Source of the DNA: Actinomycetes bacterium | Lineage (GTDB): Bacteria > Actinomycetota > Acidimicrobiia > Acidimicrobiales > Bog-793 | Length of the DNA stretch: 52,675 nt | Reading direction: 5' to 3' | Assembly: GCA_021809805.1 (NCBI GenBank) | Contig: JAJZKA010000004.1 | Coordinates: forward strand, 1 to 52,675 | Shown here: piece by piece, positions 30,815 through 39,959 of the stretch | How positions within the stretch are numbered: the stretch's first letter is position 1 | Layout of the letters: every line of letters starts with the position of its first letter | Notes under the pieces: generated by a model | Databases searched by the model: none | Seen by the model: only the letters and a program-made list of their open reading frames with translations | What the model was told of the DNA's origin: nothing | Made by a program: the position numbers and the translations under genes

Positions 30815-31576
30815 ATGACAACCCCCGAGCAGCGGGCGTTTTGGCAGGCGTTGACGTGCGCCGTCGCTGTCCGCGAGCCGATCGCTCTGTGGTGCAACGA
30901 GGAGGACACAGGCTTTGCAATGGTCGACTTCGTGGCACAGGCTCTTGGCGCGAAGTCGACCCGGTATGCGATTCCCGACGACTCGATCAGCGTCGAGTTG
31001 TACTTCGATCTCTGCGGGGTCCCAGATCCGGACGAGGAACACGCAGCCGTCGCCGTCCTGTGCGGGCTGGCGACGAGCAGCATGATCGACCAACAGTCGC
31101 TTGCTGCCTTGATGCTCGCCACGCGGCCGACTCGCCGCAGTCCGACCTCCGACGGCCAGGTCATCGCAGTGGTAGCCGGTGCGACGGAGGAGACATTCCT
31201 GCCGGTCGCTCTCGGGACTCACTTCCTCCACCTGGATGTTCCCGTGGGCGCTGCCGATCGTGGGGCTTTGACATGGAGCGCCGGCGTCACTCTCGGCCTG
31301 GTCCGTGCCGCGCTTCCTGCGATCGAGGAGGAAGCAGACGCCGCGAAGGGGACTGAAGGGTGGCCCTACTCACTCGAGGACGCCGCTCGAGGCATCGTCG
31401 CCACAGCCGATGCGGTCGCCCGAGCGAAGCGCCTTGAGCGGGTCGCGGACCTCATGGGCGCGTCTAATCTTGCGCTCGCAGAGTTGCTCGCTGGTGTCCT
31501 CGGTGAGCGCGTTCGCAGCCACGTCCCTAAGCGCACTCCCCCGCGCTCCCGTCGGCGCGCGTCCGTCCGAACATGA
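30815..31576 (+). CDS. Hypothetical protein of the MoxR-VWA operon
   Basis: A 253-residue protein of unknown function located between the MoxR ATPase and the VWA protein. It starts 1 base after the ATPase stop and its TGA overlaps the next ATG (ATGA), so the three are coupled. Parts resemble a P-loop-less ATPase fold (IALWCNEEDTGFAMVDFVAQ; DGQVIAVVAGATEETFL), suggesting it could be a pseudo-AAA or adaptor subunit. The C-terminus is basic. Confidence 0.6.
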   Translation: MTTPEQRAFWQALTCAVAVREPIALWCNEEDTGFAMVDFVAQALGAKSTRYAIPDDSISVELYFDLCGVPDPDEEHAAVAVLCGLATSSMIDQQSLAALMLATRPTRRSPTSDGQVIAVVAGATEETFLPVALGTHFLHLDVPVGAADRGALTWSAGVTLGLVRAALPAIEEEADAAKGTEGWPYSLEDAARGIVATADAVARAKRLERVADLMGASNLALAELLAGVLGERVRSHVPKRTPPRSRRRASVRT

Positions 31577-33378
31577 AGAGCTCCGAGGAGCGCCTCATCC
31601 GCGGCGTCGAGCCCGGGGCGCGAGCCGAGGCGCTCGCAGAGTTCGGTCGGGCGCGCGTCCGCGCTATCCGTATGCGCCCGTACTTCGCGACGGCGCTCTA
31701 CGCGCTCACTCCGATCATCACGAAGGAGCCGGGGCTCAAGACTGCTGCGGTTGATGACCACTGGCGGGTCTATATCAATCCGGACTACTTCCTCACGACG
31801 TTGCGTCAGCTGGCGGCCGACGAGGCGCGTCGCGGCGGGGAGATCGAGTCCCAGGCAGCGCTCGACGAACTGGCCGACGACCTCTACACGAAGGTGACGG
31901 CGGCTTTACTGCTCCACGAGCTCGAGCACGCGCTCTGCGATGATTCGGGCCGCCGGCTGCGGAACGGCATCGGCTCATCGAAGGGCGAGCTGAGCACCTG
32001 GAATCGCGCCTGCGACGCCCGAATCAACGATGGGCTGCTCGAGGATGGGCTGACCTGGGAAGCCACGAACTGGGTGTTCCCCGCTTCATTCGGCGCGCCC
32101 AACAACCTGAGCCCCGAGTTCTACTACGACCTGCTCGCGAGGAGACGGGAGACACAGCAGCAGGACCAGGAAACGCCGCAGGATGAAGGCGACCCGAGCG
32201 CCGGCTCAGGAGTCAGCGGACAGAGCGAGGAGGCCTCGGCGGAGGTCCCGACACAGAGCGGCTCCCGGCCCGGCCGGGGCGGGCAGTCGGCTTCGAGGGA
32301 GCCGAGCAGCGAACGGCACGCTCGGGACGGCTCTGGCGGGGACCAGAGTTCGGAGACTCCCGCTCGCCCCGCCAGCGGCAGAGGGAACGAGGGCACGCGA
32401 GGCGTCGAAGACTCAAGCCATGTCCCTGACGATGAGGCGCCATCCGAGGCGCTGGCCTCGCAGCCTGAATCCCGGGATGAGCCCGCCCAGCCGGCCGCTG
32501 CAGCGGGAAACGGCTCGGCGCAACAGCCTGATAGCAGCGCCGGAGCAGCGTCGCCCCAGCCTGGCAATGGCCCCTCGGCACCCAGTTGGACGAGTTGCTC
32601 GGGCGGCAGTGGCGTTACCGGCGAAAGCGAAGAGTGGGAGGAGACGAGCGCTGGCGAGACGTCGGGCCCCGACGGCTTCGGCCCTGGGGTTGACAGCATC
32701 GAGAAAGATGCCATCCGCCGTCGGACCGCCTCCGACGTGAAGTCCCACGAGAGCAGGCACGGGCGCGGCTCCGTCCCAGGCCGTTACACGCGATGGGCGG
32801 ATGCCGTTCTGCCGGCGGTAGACGGACAACAGCTGCTCCGTTCGATGGTCCGCACCGGTCTTCGAAAGCGCCAGGGCGCCCAACTCAGCTACGCGCGCCC
32901 CCACAGACGGAGCACCGCACACCTTCCTCGCCCAGGCCAGTTCCACCGAGAGACGGTTGTGGCGCTCGTTGTCGACTCATCCGCTTCGGTCGACGACGAC
33001 GAGCTCGCCCTCGAGCTCGGGCTGGTGCACAAGGTGGTCCGCTCTGCCGCCAATGAGCTCGGCGTGCGGGTCACCGGCATTGCCTGTAACGCCGAAGTGA
33101 CCTCGGTGGTCGAAGACATGCGGAACGAGGCACAGCTGAACCTCGAAGGCGGCGGGACGGACATGCGCCTGGGCATCGACGCGGCCCTGAAGATGCGGGA
33201 GCCCCCCGAGGTAATCGTCGTCGCCACCGATGGCGAGACGCCCTGGCCCGAAGCGCCAATCCCTGGGGTGGACCTGATCGCGGCGCTCTGCCGCCCGACG
33301 AAGGTCGGCCTACCGGACTGGCTCGCCACCGTTGACCTGACGGCGAGCGACGGCCGCCCGGGTCTCGGGCTCGAATGA
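31573..33378 (+). CDS. Metallopeptidase-like and VWA-domain protein (DUF2201-like)
   Basis: A 601-residue protein. The N-terminal domain has an HExxH zinc motif in LLLHELEHALCDD (about 116-120) with NRACDARINDGLL following, as in the DUF2201 metallopeptidase-like domain. Residues about 195-390 are a Ser/Glu/Pro-rich linker. The C-terminal VWA-like domain has a full MIDAS: VVDSSAS (about 468), GGTDM and VVATDGETP. MoxR/VWA pairs act in assembly, metal insertion or conflict systems; the protease-like domain suggests regulated proteolysis. This is the last gene of the coupled DUF932-MoxR operon. Confidence 0.85.
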   Translation: MKSSEERLIRGVEPGARAEALAEFGRARVRAIRMRPYFATALYALTPIITKEPGLKTAAVDDHWRVYINPDYFLTTLRQLAADEARRGGEIESQAALDELADDLYTKVTAALLLHELEHALCDDSGRRLRNGIGSSKGELSTWNRACDARINDGLLEDGLTWEATNWVFPASFGAPNNLSPEFYYDLLARRRETQQQDQETPQDEGDPSAGSGVSGQSEEASAEVPTQSGSRPGRGGQSASREPSSERHARDGSGGDQSSETPARPASGRGNEGTRGVEDSSHVPDDEAPSEALASQPESRDEPAQPAAAAGNGSAQQPDSSAGAASPQPGNGPSAPSWTSCSGGSGVTGESEEWEETSAGETSGPDGFGPGVDSIEKDAIRRRTASDVKSHESRHGRGSVPGRYTRWADAVLPAVDGQQLLRSMVRTGLRKRQGAQLSYARPHRRSTAHLPRPGQFHRETVVALVVDSSASVDDDELALELGLVHKVVRSAANELGVRVTGIACNAEVTSVVEDMRNEAQLNLEGGGTDMRLGIDAALKMREPPEVIVVATDGETPWPEAPIPGVDLIAALCRPTKVGLPDWLATVDLTASDGRPGLGLE

Positions 33379-33466
33379 CGCAGGTCGGAAGAAGACTTCC
33401 CGATATGAAATCGAGTCGGGCTCCTACCGCCGCCGCAAACTCCAGTCGACGAGGCGTGACGTTCTC

Positions 33467-34318
33467 ATGATGGGCCGAACACATGCAGCGACGGGCGCCG
33501 CAGTCTGGCTCGGCGGCCTGGCAATTGCCGAGGTCCTCGGTACGCATGTCGGCATTCCGGTCGACGGAGCATCGACGCTTGCAGCGGTCGCCGGCTCGAT
33601 CGCCCCCGACCTGGATCACCCGGACTCGACCATCGCTAACGCCCCGGGGATGATGCCGGTGTGTGCCGCCGTCGGCCACGTTGCGGGCGGCCACCGCTGG
33701 GCGCTCCACTCGTGGCCCGTCGCCGTTGCTTTCGGCGGTGTCGCGCTGCTTGCCGTCGTGGGCGGCCCTGTCAGCTGGGGCGTGGCCGAGGGTATCTGCG
33801 CCTTTCTCGCGGCGCGGTCGCTGGCGCTGCTCGACATGCGGCGAAGCCTTCGTTCCTATGTGTTCGGTGCGGTCGCGGGACTCTTGGCCGCCATGTTCGT
33901 GCATCCAGGCCTGTGGTTCGGCCTAGCGATCACGGTCGGGATGCTCTGTCACGATCTCGAGGACATCGTGACCGGTGGTTGTGCGTTCGGCTGGCCCTTC
34001 GTCCGGCACATTGTCGGCGGCAAGATTGTCGGCGGCATGCGGGAGGAGGACGAGCGGAAGCGAGAACAGCGCCGCGAGCGGCGCATTCGTGGAGTCCTCT
34101 ATCCGGCGATCATCGTGCTCTTCTACGTGGTCGTCATCGGGTTCCGCCCCCCGGCGGCTCCGGCTTTCAGCCACCACCTGCGCCTTCCCAGCATCCCGGT
34201 CCACGACGTGCCTGCCCTGCTGACGCGGCAGGTCCGGGGCGTTGCCGCTTCGGTGCGCGCCCGAGCCGATCACGTCGCCCGGGTCGCGCAACGTCTTGCG
34301 CGGCACCCACTGCCATAA
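33467..34318 (+). CDS. YdjM/DUF457-like membrane-bound metal-dependent hydrolase
   Basis: A 283-residue membrane protein. The family pattern is clear at the N-terminus: MGRTHAATGAAVW (His), AGSIAPDLDHPDS (Asp-x-Asp-His), then GHRWALHSW (HR and HS). About five hydrophobic segments follow, then a basic cytoplasmic loop (REEDERKREQRRERR) and an additional C-terminal helix. The biochemical role of the family is unknown; E. coli YdjM is a LexA-controlled inner-membrane protein. It is separated by 88 bases from the VWA gene, in which I see no promoter element. Confidence 0.75.
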   Translation: MMGRTHAATGAAVWLGGLAIAEVLGTHVGIPVDGASTLAAVAGSIAPDLDHPDSTIANAPGMMPVCAAVGHVAGGHRWALHSWPVAVAFGGVALLAVVGGPVSWGVAEGICAFLAARSLALLDMRRSLRSYVFGAVAGLLAAMFVHPGLWFGLAITVGMLCHDLEDIVTGGCAFGWPFVRHIVGGKIVGGMREEDERKREQRRERRIRGVLYPAIIVLFYVVVIGFRPPAAPAFSHHLRLPSIPVHDVPALLTRQVRGVAASVRARADHVARVAQRLARHPLP

Positions 34319-34376
34319 CGCTCTCGGTCCCAGCGATGCTCATGCTCAATACGGGAGCACAGAGGGGAGGCCGACA

Positions 34377-34781
34377 GTGGAGTTTACGAACGAAGCGCAG
34401 GCGATTCTTGTAGGTGAATTGCTGCTCGAGGCAATCGACGAGGCCCACGCTCAGGGTGACCTCGACGGTGCCGCAGTCCTTGAGAATGCTGTCTCCGCGC
34501 TCCTCATCGACCCCGACGGGCTGGCGCTGCCGGAGACGTGCTCAACGGCAGCGCGACTCCTATCGACGGCCGACATGCTCGAGGCCCAGCGAGGCGACGC
34601 CATCTTCAAGTCGGCGGGAATGGTTCTCCGTCGACTCGCCGACGGGCTTCAGGCCGAGGGCGACGTGGTTAGCCCTTTCGCCGAATTCAGCTGGGGTCCA
34701 CTTCCGACCGGCACATCTTCCGGGCCGGCGCTGCACGAGGCTCCGGCGCTGCACGAGGCTCCGGCTCGCCTCGCGGTGTAG
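34377..34781 (+). CDS. Hypothetical small protein with a C-terminal duplicated hexapeptide
   Basis: A 134-residue soluble helical protein (FTNEAQAILVGELLLEAIDE at the start). The GTG at 34377 has AGGGGAGG 6 bases upstream; an open frame upstream of it is not used. An 18-bp tandem duplication (34725-34742 and 34743-34760) repeats the peptide PALHEA near the end, probably a recent slippage event in a dispensable tail. The function is unknown. Confidence 0.6.
   Translation: MEFTNEAQAILVGELLLEAIDEAHAQGDLDGAAVLENAVSALLIDPDGLALPETCSTAARLLSTADMLEAQRGDAIFKSAGMVLRRLADGLQAEGDVVSPFAEFSWGPLPTGTSSGPALHEAPALHEAPARLAV
34725..34760 (+). repeat. 18-bp perfect tandem duplication
   Basis: Two adjacent identical 18-base units beginning CCGGCGCTGCACG, in frame near the 3' end of the 134-residue gene, followed by a partial third unit (CCGGCT). 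Confidence 0.8.
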
Positions 34782-34819
34782 TTCCATGCCGGCAGCGACC
34801 CCCGCCGGGCGGCGGAGAC

Positions 34820-34854
34820 GAGTGACAGTCGGACGAACGGGTGTCACCTACGAT
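34820..34854 (+). promoter_or_regulatory. Bipartite GAGTGACAG operator of the LysM/BTAD gene
   Basis: GAGTGACAG (34820-34828) - 12 nt - GTGTCACCT (34841-34849), one mismatch per arm and still mutually complementary at most positions. TACGAT (34849-34854) follows directly. Here the gene has a ribosome site (AGGAGG at 34858), so the geometry differs from the leaderless sites. Confidence 0.6.
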
Positions 34855-34871
34855 TCGAGGAGGTCTGACGG

Positions 34872-37817
34872 TTGACGAGCACGCGAGGCGCGGTGATGGC
34901 TAGTACGAGACGCACGGCGGGGAGCGCTGCTGTCGCGCTCGCGAGTCTGCTCACGATCCTGGGGATCGCATTCGCTGCTCCGGTAGCGCTGCTCCACTTT
35001 GGCGGCAACCCGATCCCCCGCTCGCTGCCTGGTGGCCACCACCTGGAGACGCTCATCACCACGCACATCCCCAACGGTGACTGGCCTCACTTCCTGGCCG
35101 AGATTGGGTGGCTCTTCTGGTTGTGGCTCATCGCTGGGATGGCTGTCCAGGCTGTTCTGATGGTCGCCGGTCGGGAGGGACGGAGAATCCCGCTCCTCGG
35201 CCCGACGCAGTTCCTCGGCGCTCTGATCTTCGTTCCCCTCCTCAGCTTCGCCAGCCACGGGGCGAGCTATGCATCGACCGTGCCTGCGTCGGCGATGCAC
35301 CGGCCTGCGGCAACCGCCAGCGCCTTAGTGCGACACGTTGCACCGCAAGCCAGTGTGGACTACGTCGTGAAGCCAGGGGACACGCTATGGAGCATCGCCG
35401 AAGCGCACTTCGGGGATCCGGAGGCGTGGCACTCGATCTGGCGGGCGAACGCCTATGACTGGATGGAGGAGGGGGAGCAGTTCTCCAACCCGTCCCTCAT
35501 CGAGGTCGGCTGGACGTTGAAGATCCCCGCAGTCGCTGCGACGAGCGCGCCGATCCCCGTCCCGGCCGTCATGGCAGCTCCGCGGGCGGCCTCGGTCCAG
35601 AGCCCACCTGAGGAGACGCCAGTCGAGTTGCCCGCCTGGCTCCTCACTCCGATAGACGGGTCAGTGCCTGCAGCGGCGACCCCCCGTGCGGGCCGACCGT
35701 CCGATGAGCTGCCTAGTGACCTCGCCCCTGCCGCGGCCGCGCCCGAAACTGCGAGTGCCCGCGTTGCGGCGCCGTCCGGCGCGCCGCTGCTGCCGTCTGA
35801 GTTGACGCCAGCGATAGGCGGCGCTTCTCCGGAGACGGCCCTCCCGGACGCGCTGCTCCCGAGCCCAGCGCTTCCGCACGTTGACGTTGCCCCGGCCGCG
35901 CCTTCGGTAGCTCGCGCCCCGGCGTTGCCGCAGGAGCTCGCGCCCAAGCTCAACTTGCCCGAGCCATCGACGCCGGCGATCCCGCCGAAGCCGCCCACCA
36001 CGGTCGCGAAGCCCTCGCCCGCCCCGATGAGCTCCTCCAGCCGTGGTTCAGACCTGGCGGACTTCGCCAGCGTGCTGGGTACGGGCGCGCTCCTAGCCGG
36101 AGGGCTACTCGTTGCACTGGATAGGCGCCGGCGCCGGCGGCGTGCGGAGCTGCTCCCTGGTGAGATAGGGGTGTCCACCTCGGACGATCTCGCGAGGGCA
36201 GAGAAGGACCTTCGCCGCGGACACCCCGAGGCCCTTGTGCGCGATATCGAGGCGCTGATCGGACATCTCGACCTGGTGGGCAGCCCGCCACTGCTGGCAG
36301 TGCGCGCGGTCGAGCGCGGGATCGAGCTCGTCGTGGCTCCAGGCACGGAACTGGCCAAGCCGTTCTTCCGCACAAGCGCTGGCTTCGGAATCCAGCGGCC
36401 CGTAGACGCTCCTCAGCGCCGCTCGACCCTCCCGACACTCCCTGCTCTCGTCTCCATCGGCGAGGATCAGCGCGGCAGTGTCCTCGTCAACCTCGAGGAG
36501 CAGGGCGCGGTCGCCGTCGAGGGTCCGCGTGAACAGGTAAGGGACATCGCTCGCGCGATCGTCACCGAGCTCACCTGGATGCCGTGGTCGACCTTGACCT
36601 CGGTCTACGTCTTCGGTGATCTCGATGTTGTTGCGACGGACGATCGAGTCCAGAGTGTCGAAGACGCCGGCGACCTCCTGGTTCTGGCAGAGCATGAGCG
36701 CTCACGGGCTGACGAGGCCATCAGCACGAGTCGCGGGACAACCGCGCAGGCAGCCCGCGCTGCGGGCACGCTGGACGGGTGCACGGTCGTGGTGTGCGCT
36801 GACCCCGTTGGTGGCCTTCTCTCCGCCGAGCTGTGCCATGCAGCTCGTGCTGGGCGTGGGATCGTGGTCATCTTCTTGGCGGACGCGCCCGATGGAGCGC
36901 AGCGGTGGGCGCTGGGCCGTGAGTGGCTCGACGTCCCTGGCATTGGCTCGATACGGCCCACTGCGCTCCCGGAGCGCCACGTCGAACTGGTGCGCGAGAC
37001 CATCGCTCAGGCCGAGATCCGCGAGACCTTCCCGCTCGACGATCTCGCCACCGAGATCGTGCCCGCTGTCCCGCAGCGGGTCGAGGACGGGACGACGGAG
37101 GGCAACCGGATCAAGGTGCGCGTGGAGCTGCTCGGGCCGTTCACGGTGAAGGTCGACGGCGAATCCGTCACGATGTCCCCTCTCGAGCGGCGCTGCATGG
37201 CGTTTCTGGCATTGCACGGCTCGGGCATCGACAACGACATTCTCGCGGACGTCCTGTGGCCTGGCAGGACGTGGAGTGACTTCGGGCGCCTCGACAAGCT
37301 CATGTGGCGCCTTCGGTCGTTGCTCGGCGGCGGCGAGGGCGCAGATCTATTCTTGCGCGGGTCCGGGCGAACGAGCTTCAACGATGCGGTCGTCCGAACC
37401 GATTTTGCCGAGTTCAAAAGCCTGTCTATTTCGGGCGCCGCCGACGACGTCGTCGCTGCCGTCGACCTAGTCCGTGGCGTTCCACTGGCAGACGCGGGGC
37501 TCGACGAATGGGACCTCCTGTACGACCAGGTCGGGCAGTTCGATGCAGCGATCACTGCCGTCTTCGATCGCTCCATCAAGGCGCTGTTGGATCGAGGCGA
37601 CCTCGTCGCAGCCCGGCGCGTGACCAGGCGAGGCCGCGGCCTCTATCCGGAGATGCAGTGGTTCCTTGCGCGAGACATCGAACTGACATCCAAGATCGAC
37701 GACATGCCGACCGCCCGCCGCCTCGTTGAGGAGTACCGGCACCAGATTCCCGACGTCCCGGTCGGACCGGAGGTCGAAGCACTCCTCGAGGAGTCCGCCG
37801 CGGCTGCCGCTGGCTAA
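34872..37817 (+). CDS. Membrane protein with LysM domain and cytoplasmic winged-helix/BTAD domain
   Basis: A 981-residue protein. Three membrane helices lie in the first 135 residues. A LysM domain (about 161-216, VDYVVKPGDTLWSIAEAHFG) can bind peptidoglycan. A Pro/Ala-rich spacer (about 225-385) leads to a further helix (about 397-412) with a RRRRRRR stop-transfer. The cytoplasmic part has a central domain (about 450-740), an OmpR/SARP-type winged helix (about 745-830, IKVRVELLGPFTVKVDGESV) and a BTAD domain (about 850-960). It may link wall status to transcription or act as a scaffold. The TTG at 34872 has AGGAGG 8 bases upstream; the ATG at 34896 is the alternative. Confidence 0.82.
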   Translation: MTSTRGAVMASTRRTAGSAAVALASLLTILGIAFAAPVALLHFGGNPIPRSLPGGHHLETLITTHIPNGDWPHFLAEIGWLFWLWLIAGMAVQAVLMVAGREGRRIPLLGPTQFLGALIFVPLLSFASHGASYASTVPASAMHRPAATASALVRHVAPQASVDYVVKPGDTLWSIAEAHFGDPEAWHSIWRANAYDWMEEGEQFSNPSLIEVGWTLKIPAVAATSAPIPVPAVMAAPRAASVQSPPEETPVELPAWLLTPIDGSVPAAATPRAGRPSDELPSDLAPAAAAPETASARVAAPSGAPLLPSELTPAIGGASPETALPDALLPSPALPHVDVAPAAPSVARAPALPQELAPKLNLPEPSTPAIPPKPPTTVAKPSPAPMSSSSRGSDLADFASVLGTGALLAGGLLVALDRRRRRRRAELLPGEIGVSTSDDLARAEKDLRRGHPEALVRDIEALIGHLDLVGSPPLLAVRAVERGIELVVAPGTELAKPFFRTSAGFGIQRPVDAPQRRSTLPTLPALVSIGEDQRGSVLVNLEEQGAVAVEGPREQVRDIARAIVTELTWMPWSTLTSVYVFGDLDVVATDDRVQSVEDAGDLLVLAEHERSRADEAISTSRGTTAQAARAAGTLDGCTVVVCADPVGGLLSAELCHAARAGRGIVVIFLADAPDGAQRWALGREWLDVPGIGSIRPTALPERHVELVRETIAQAEIRETFPLDDLATEIVPAVPQRVEDGTTEGNRIKVRVELLGPFTVKVDGESVTMSPLERRCMAFLALHGSGIDNDILADVLWPGRTWSDFGRLDKLMWRLRSLLGGGEGADLFLRGSGRTSFNDAVVRTDFAEFKSLSISGAADDVVAAVDLVRGVPLADAGLDEWDLLYDQVGQFDAAITAVFDRSIKALLDRGDLVAARRVTRRGRGLYPEMQWFLARDIELTSKIDDMPTARRLVEEYRHQIPDVPVGPEVEALLEESAAAAAG

Positions 37818-37819
37818 GC

Positions 37820-37861
37820 GAGTGACACGCCATGGGCGGCGTAGTGTCACAGGGTTAGCCT
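37820..37861 (+). promoter_or_regulatory. Bipartite GAGTGACAC operator and leaderless promoter of the Thr-rich gene
   Basis: GAGTGACAC (37820-37828) - 15 nt - GTGTCACAG (37844-37852). Although the right arm is shifted, TAGCCT (37856-37861) begins exactly 27 nt after the left arm and the ATG (37868) follows after exactly 6 nt. Confidence 0.68.
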
Positions 37862-37867
37862 CCAGGT

Positions 37868-38881
37868 ATGAGCGTCAATGGAGAGCCGCCAGAAGGGCGT
37901 CCCACGCGCAGCAGCGTGCATCTGCTTCTGACGGGCGGAACCATCTGCCTCGCACTTGCGCTCGTCGGGATCATCGGCGCCGGAGAAGTCCGCTCACTCC
38001 CCACGTCATCGGCTAGCTCTCGCCGGCCCACTCCGGCCGCAACCACCGCAATCCCCTCAACGTCCACCTCCACAGCCACAACGACAACCGTCACGCCCAC
38101 AACGACGCAGCCAAGAGCGAAGAGCCGTCGCCGTCCTCCCCCACGCGCTGCTGCAACGACCACTACCGCACCGATTGCCCGCGGTCACCGAGTGACGCCT
38201 GGGGAGCGCCACCGGCGCGGCCTTGACTCCGCGTCGACACAGCCGCCGCCGCCGCCGACCACGACGACCACGACCGCACCGATCACCACGACCGAGCCTC
38301 TCTCGCGTCGCCCGGTTCCATCGACGACGACTACACCGTCCACCACGACGACCACGACTACACCGTCCACCACGACGACCACGACCGCACCGATCACCAC
38401 GACCGAGCCGCGTCCGAGGCCCTCGACGACAACGACGGTGCCCCGCCGTCGTCCGGCGCCGACCACTACCACTCCGCGGAAGCCTCCAACGACAACAGTC
38501 CCTCCGTCCCACCCCTCAACGACGACGACTGCGCCACCCGCCCGAAACACCACGACCACCAGCACCCAGGCGCCTGGACCCGCGAGCTCCGCCGTACAGA
38601 GCGTCGACGACGGATCCCTGTCGGGGCCGCTGTACTCCGCCAATATGTCGCTCGACCCAGCACCGGGTGCGCTATCGATAACGGCCACGTGGGGCGGGAC
38701 CGCCAATCTGTCGATCTCCGTCGACTGCGGCGGAGCGTCCGCTACACAGGCCGGCGAGTCGGGCCTCTATGTGACCGTGAACTCGCCGGGCGGAGCGTGC
38801 TCGGTAACGGTGGACGAGCCCGGAGCAACGCCGAGCAACGTCTCGTATCAACTGGTCATCGACTACCAGAAAGCGGCGTGA
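37868..38881 (+). CDS. Membrane-anchored Thr/Pro-rich mucin-like protein
   Basis: A 337-residue protein with a short cytoplasmic N-terminus, one membrane helix or uncleaved signal (about 18-41), a stalk of about 180 residues dominated by Thr, Pro and Arg (runs such as TTTTTTAPITTTEP) and a small C-terminal beta-rich domain with two cysteines (LSISVDCGG; GGACSVTV). Such stalks are often O-glycosylated in actinobacteria. The stalk DNA has internal near-repeats. The ATG is leaderless by the operator geometry. Its TGA overlaps the next ATG (TGATG). Confidence 0.75.
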   Translation: MSVNGEPPEGRPTRSSVHLLLTGGTICLALALVGIIGAGEVRSLPTSSASSRRPTPAATTAIPSTSTSTATTTTVTPTTTQPRAKSRRRPPPRAAATTTTAPIARGHRVTPGERHRRGLDSASTQPPPPPTTTTTTAPITTTEPLSRRPVPSTTTTPSTTTTTTTPSTTTTTTAPITTTEPRPRPSTTTTVPRRRPAPTTTTPRKPPTTTVPPSHPSTTTTAPPARNTTTTSTQAPGPASSAVQSVDDGSLSGPLYSANMSLDPAPGALSITATWGGTANLSISVDCGGASATQAGESGLYVTVNSPGGACSVTVDEPGATPSNVSYQLVIDYQKAA

Positions 38882-39936
38882 TGCAGAGACTCATTCGTCT
38901 GCGGCGCTTCGCATTCGTGCTCTGGCTCGTCGCCGTACCGGGCTTAGCGGTCGGCGCCTGGCTCGCTCTCGGTCACCTCCTCAGCGCAGGACGAGAGTCA
39001 CCGGCCGTAGTCGCTCTCGGCCGCGGCGTCGACGTGGGGATGGTGATTCTGTGGGCGCTAGCGAACATGGCGGCGGTGAATGCGACGATCGCCCCGTCGC
39101 TTCAGCGCCTGAGCGAGCACCGTTGGGTCCGACCTCGCAGGCCCTCGCTGTCTCCCGTTCTAGTCGACGAGAGCAAGGAACTCCTCGCCGATCTGCATGC
39201 CTTCCTCAGTGCTGCGTCGAGTCCGCGGTTGCCCGTCTCGGCAATCCATGTCTCGCCCACTGCCTTGGAAGTCGCGGCCGCTCCAGATACTGCCCACCCG
39301 CGTGGTCGGCGCTCTGTCGTCTCGCGACCAGTCGTTCTGACGACCGGCGACCTTCTGACAACCATCGCCCTCGTGTGCGCCGGCCGGGATCGCGACGGGC
39401 TGGTGTTCGTCGATCTTGCATCGCGTGAAGCCATTGCGTTCGAGGGATCTGTGGAAGATCGGACCGTGGTCGCCATCGAGTGGCTCCGCCAGCTTCAGGC
39501 GGCCCCTTGGTGTCAGGACGTAGAGCTCGCTGTGTACGGTTCCTTCAGCGGGGTAAGCGCCGGCGAGCTGCGTCGACCTCTTCGTAACGTCGGCGAGCTG
39601 ATCACCTACATCGAGGACACACGTACGGGCGCCGGCGGTTCGGCCGATGGGACTCGTCCTCTCACGGTTCTGCTCGTCGCGGAGGAGATTGGTGGTCTTG
39701 CGGCCGATGAGGTTGTGGTTGCGGCCCGTGCCAAGGAGGGGCTCGTCACGCTGTTCATGGTCGACAACCCGCCGGCGGCGCAGACATGGAAGGTCGGGGC
39801 CAGGAGTCTCGAGATCCCCGACATTGGGCAGGTACGCCGGGTCGCGTGGGCAGCAACCCTCCCGTCTCTCGAGAGCAGTCGTGCCACGCACTCGGCAGCT
39901 GCTCACGCGACTGTGTCGCCCCTCCGCACCGCGTAG
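38881..39936 (+). CDS. Membrane protein sharing the central domain of the LysM/BTAD protein
   Basis: A 351-residue protein with two N-terminal membrane helices (about 11-33 and 45-65) and a cytoplasmic domain. Segments match the central domain of the LysM/BTAD protein encoded upstream: GLVFVDLASREAIAFEGS versus GSVLVNLEEQGAVAVEGP, and EGLVTLFMVDNPPAAQTWKV versus RGIVVIFLADAPDGAQRWAL. The function of this shared domain is unknown. The start codon overlaps the stop of the Thr-rich gene. Confidence 0.75.
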   Translation: MQRLIRLRRFAFVLWLVAVPGLAVGAWLALGHLLSAGRESPAVVALGRGVDVGMVILWALANMAAVNATIAPSLQRLSEHRWVRPRRPSLSPVLVDESKELLADLHAFLSAASSPRLPVSAIHVSPTALEVAAAPDTAHPRGRRSVVSRPVVLTTGDLLTTIALVCAGRDRDGLVFVDLASREAIAFEGSVEDRTVVAIEWLRQLQAAPWCQDVELAVYGSFSGVSAGELRRPLRNVGELITYIEDTRTGAGGSADGTRPLTVLLVAEEIGGLAADEVVVAARAKEGLVTLFMVDNPPAAQTWKVGARSLEIPDIGQVRRVAWAATLPSLESSRATHSAAAHATVSPLRTA

Positions 39937-39959
39937 TGGCCCCGGACGGACGGACGGGG

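Noticed and set aside
38230..38480. Possible CRISPR-like or minisatellite repeat array
   Set aside because: The repeats are degenerate, in frame and encode the Thr/Pro stalk; there are no unique spacers between identical repeats and no cas genes.
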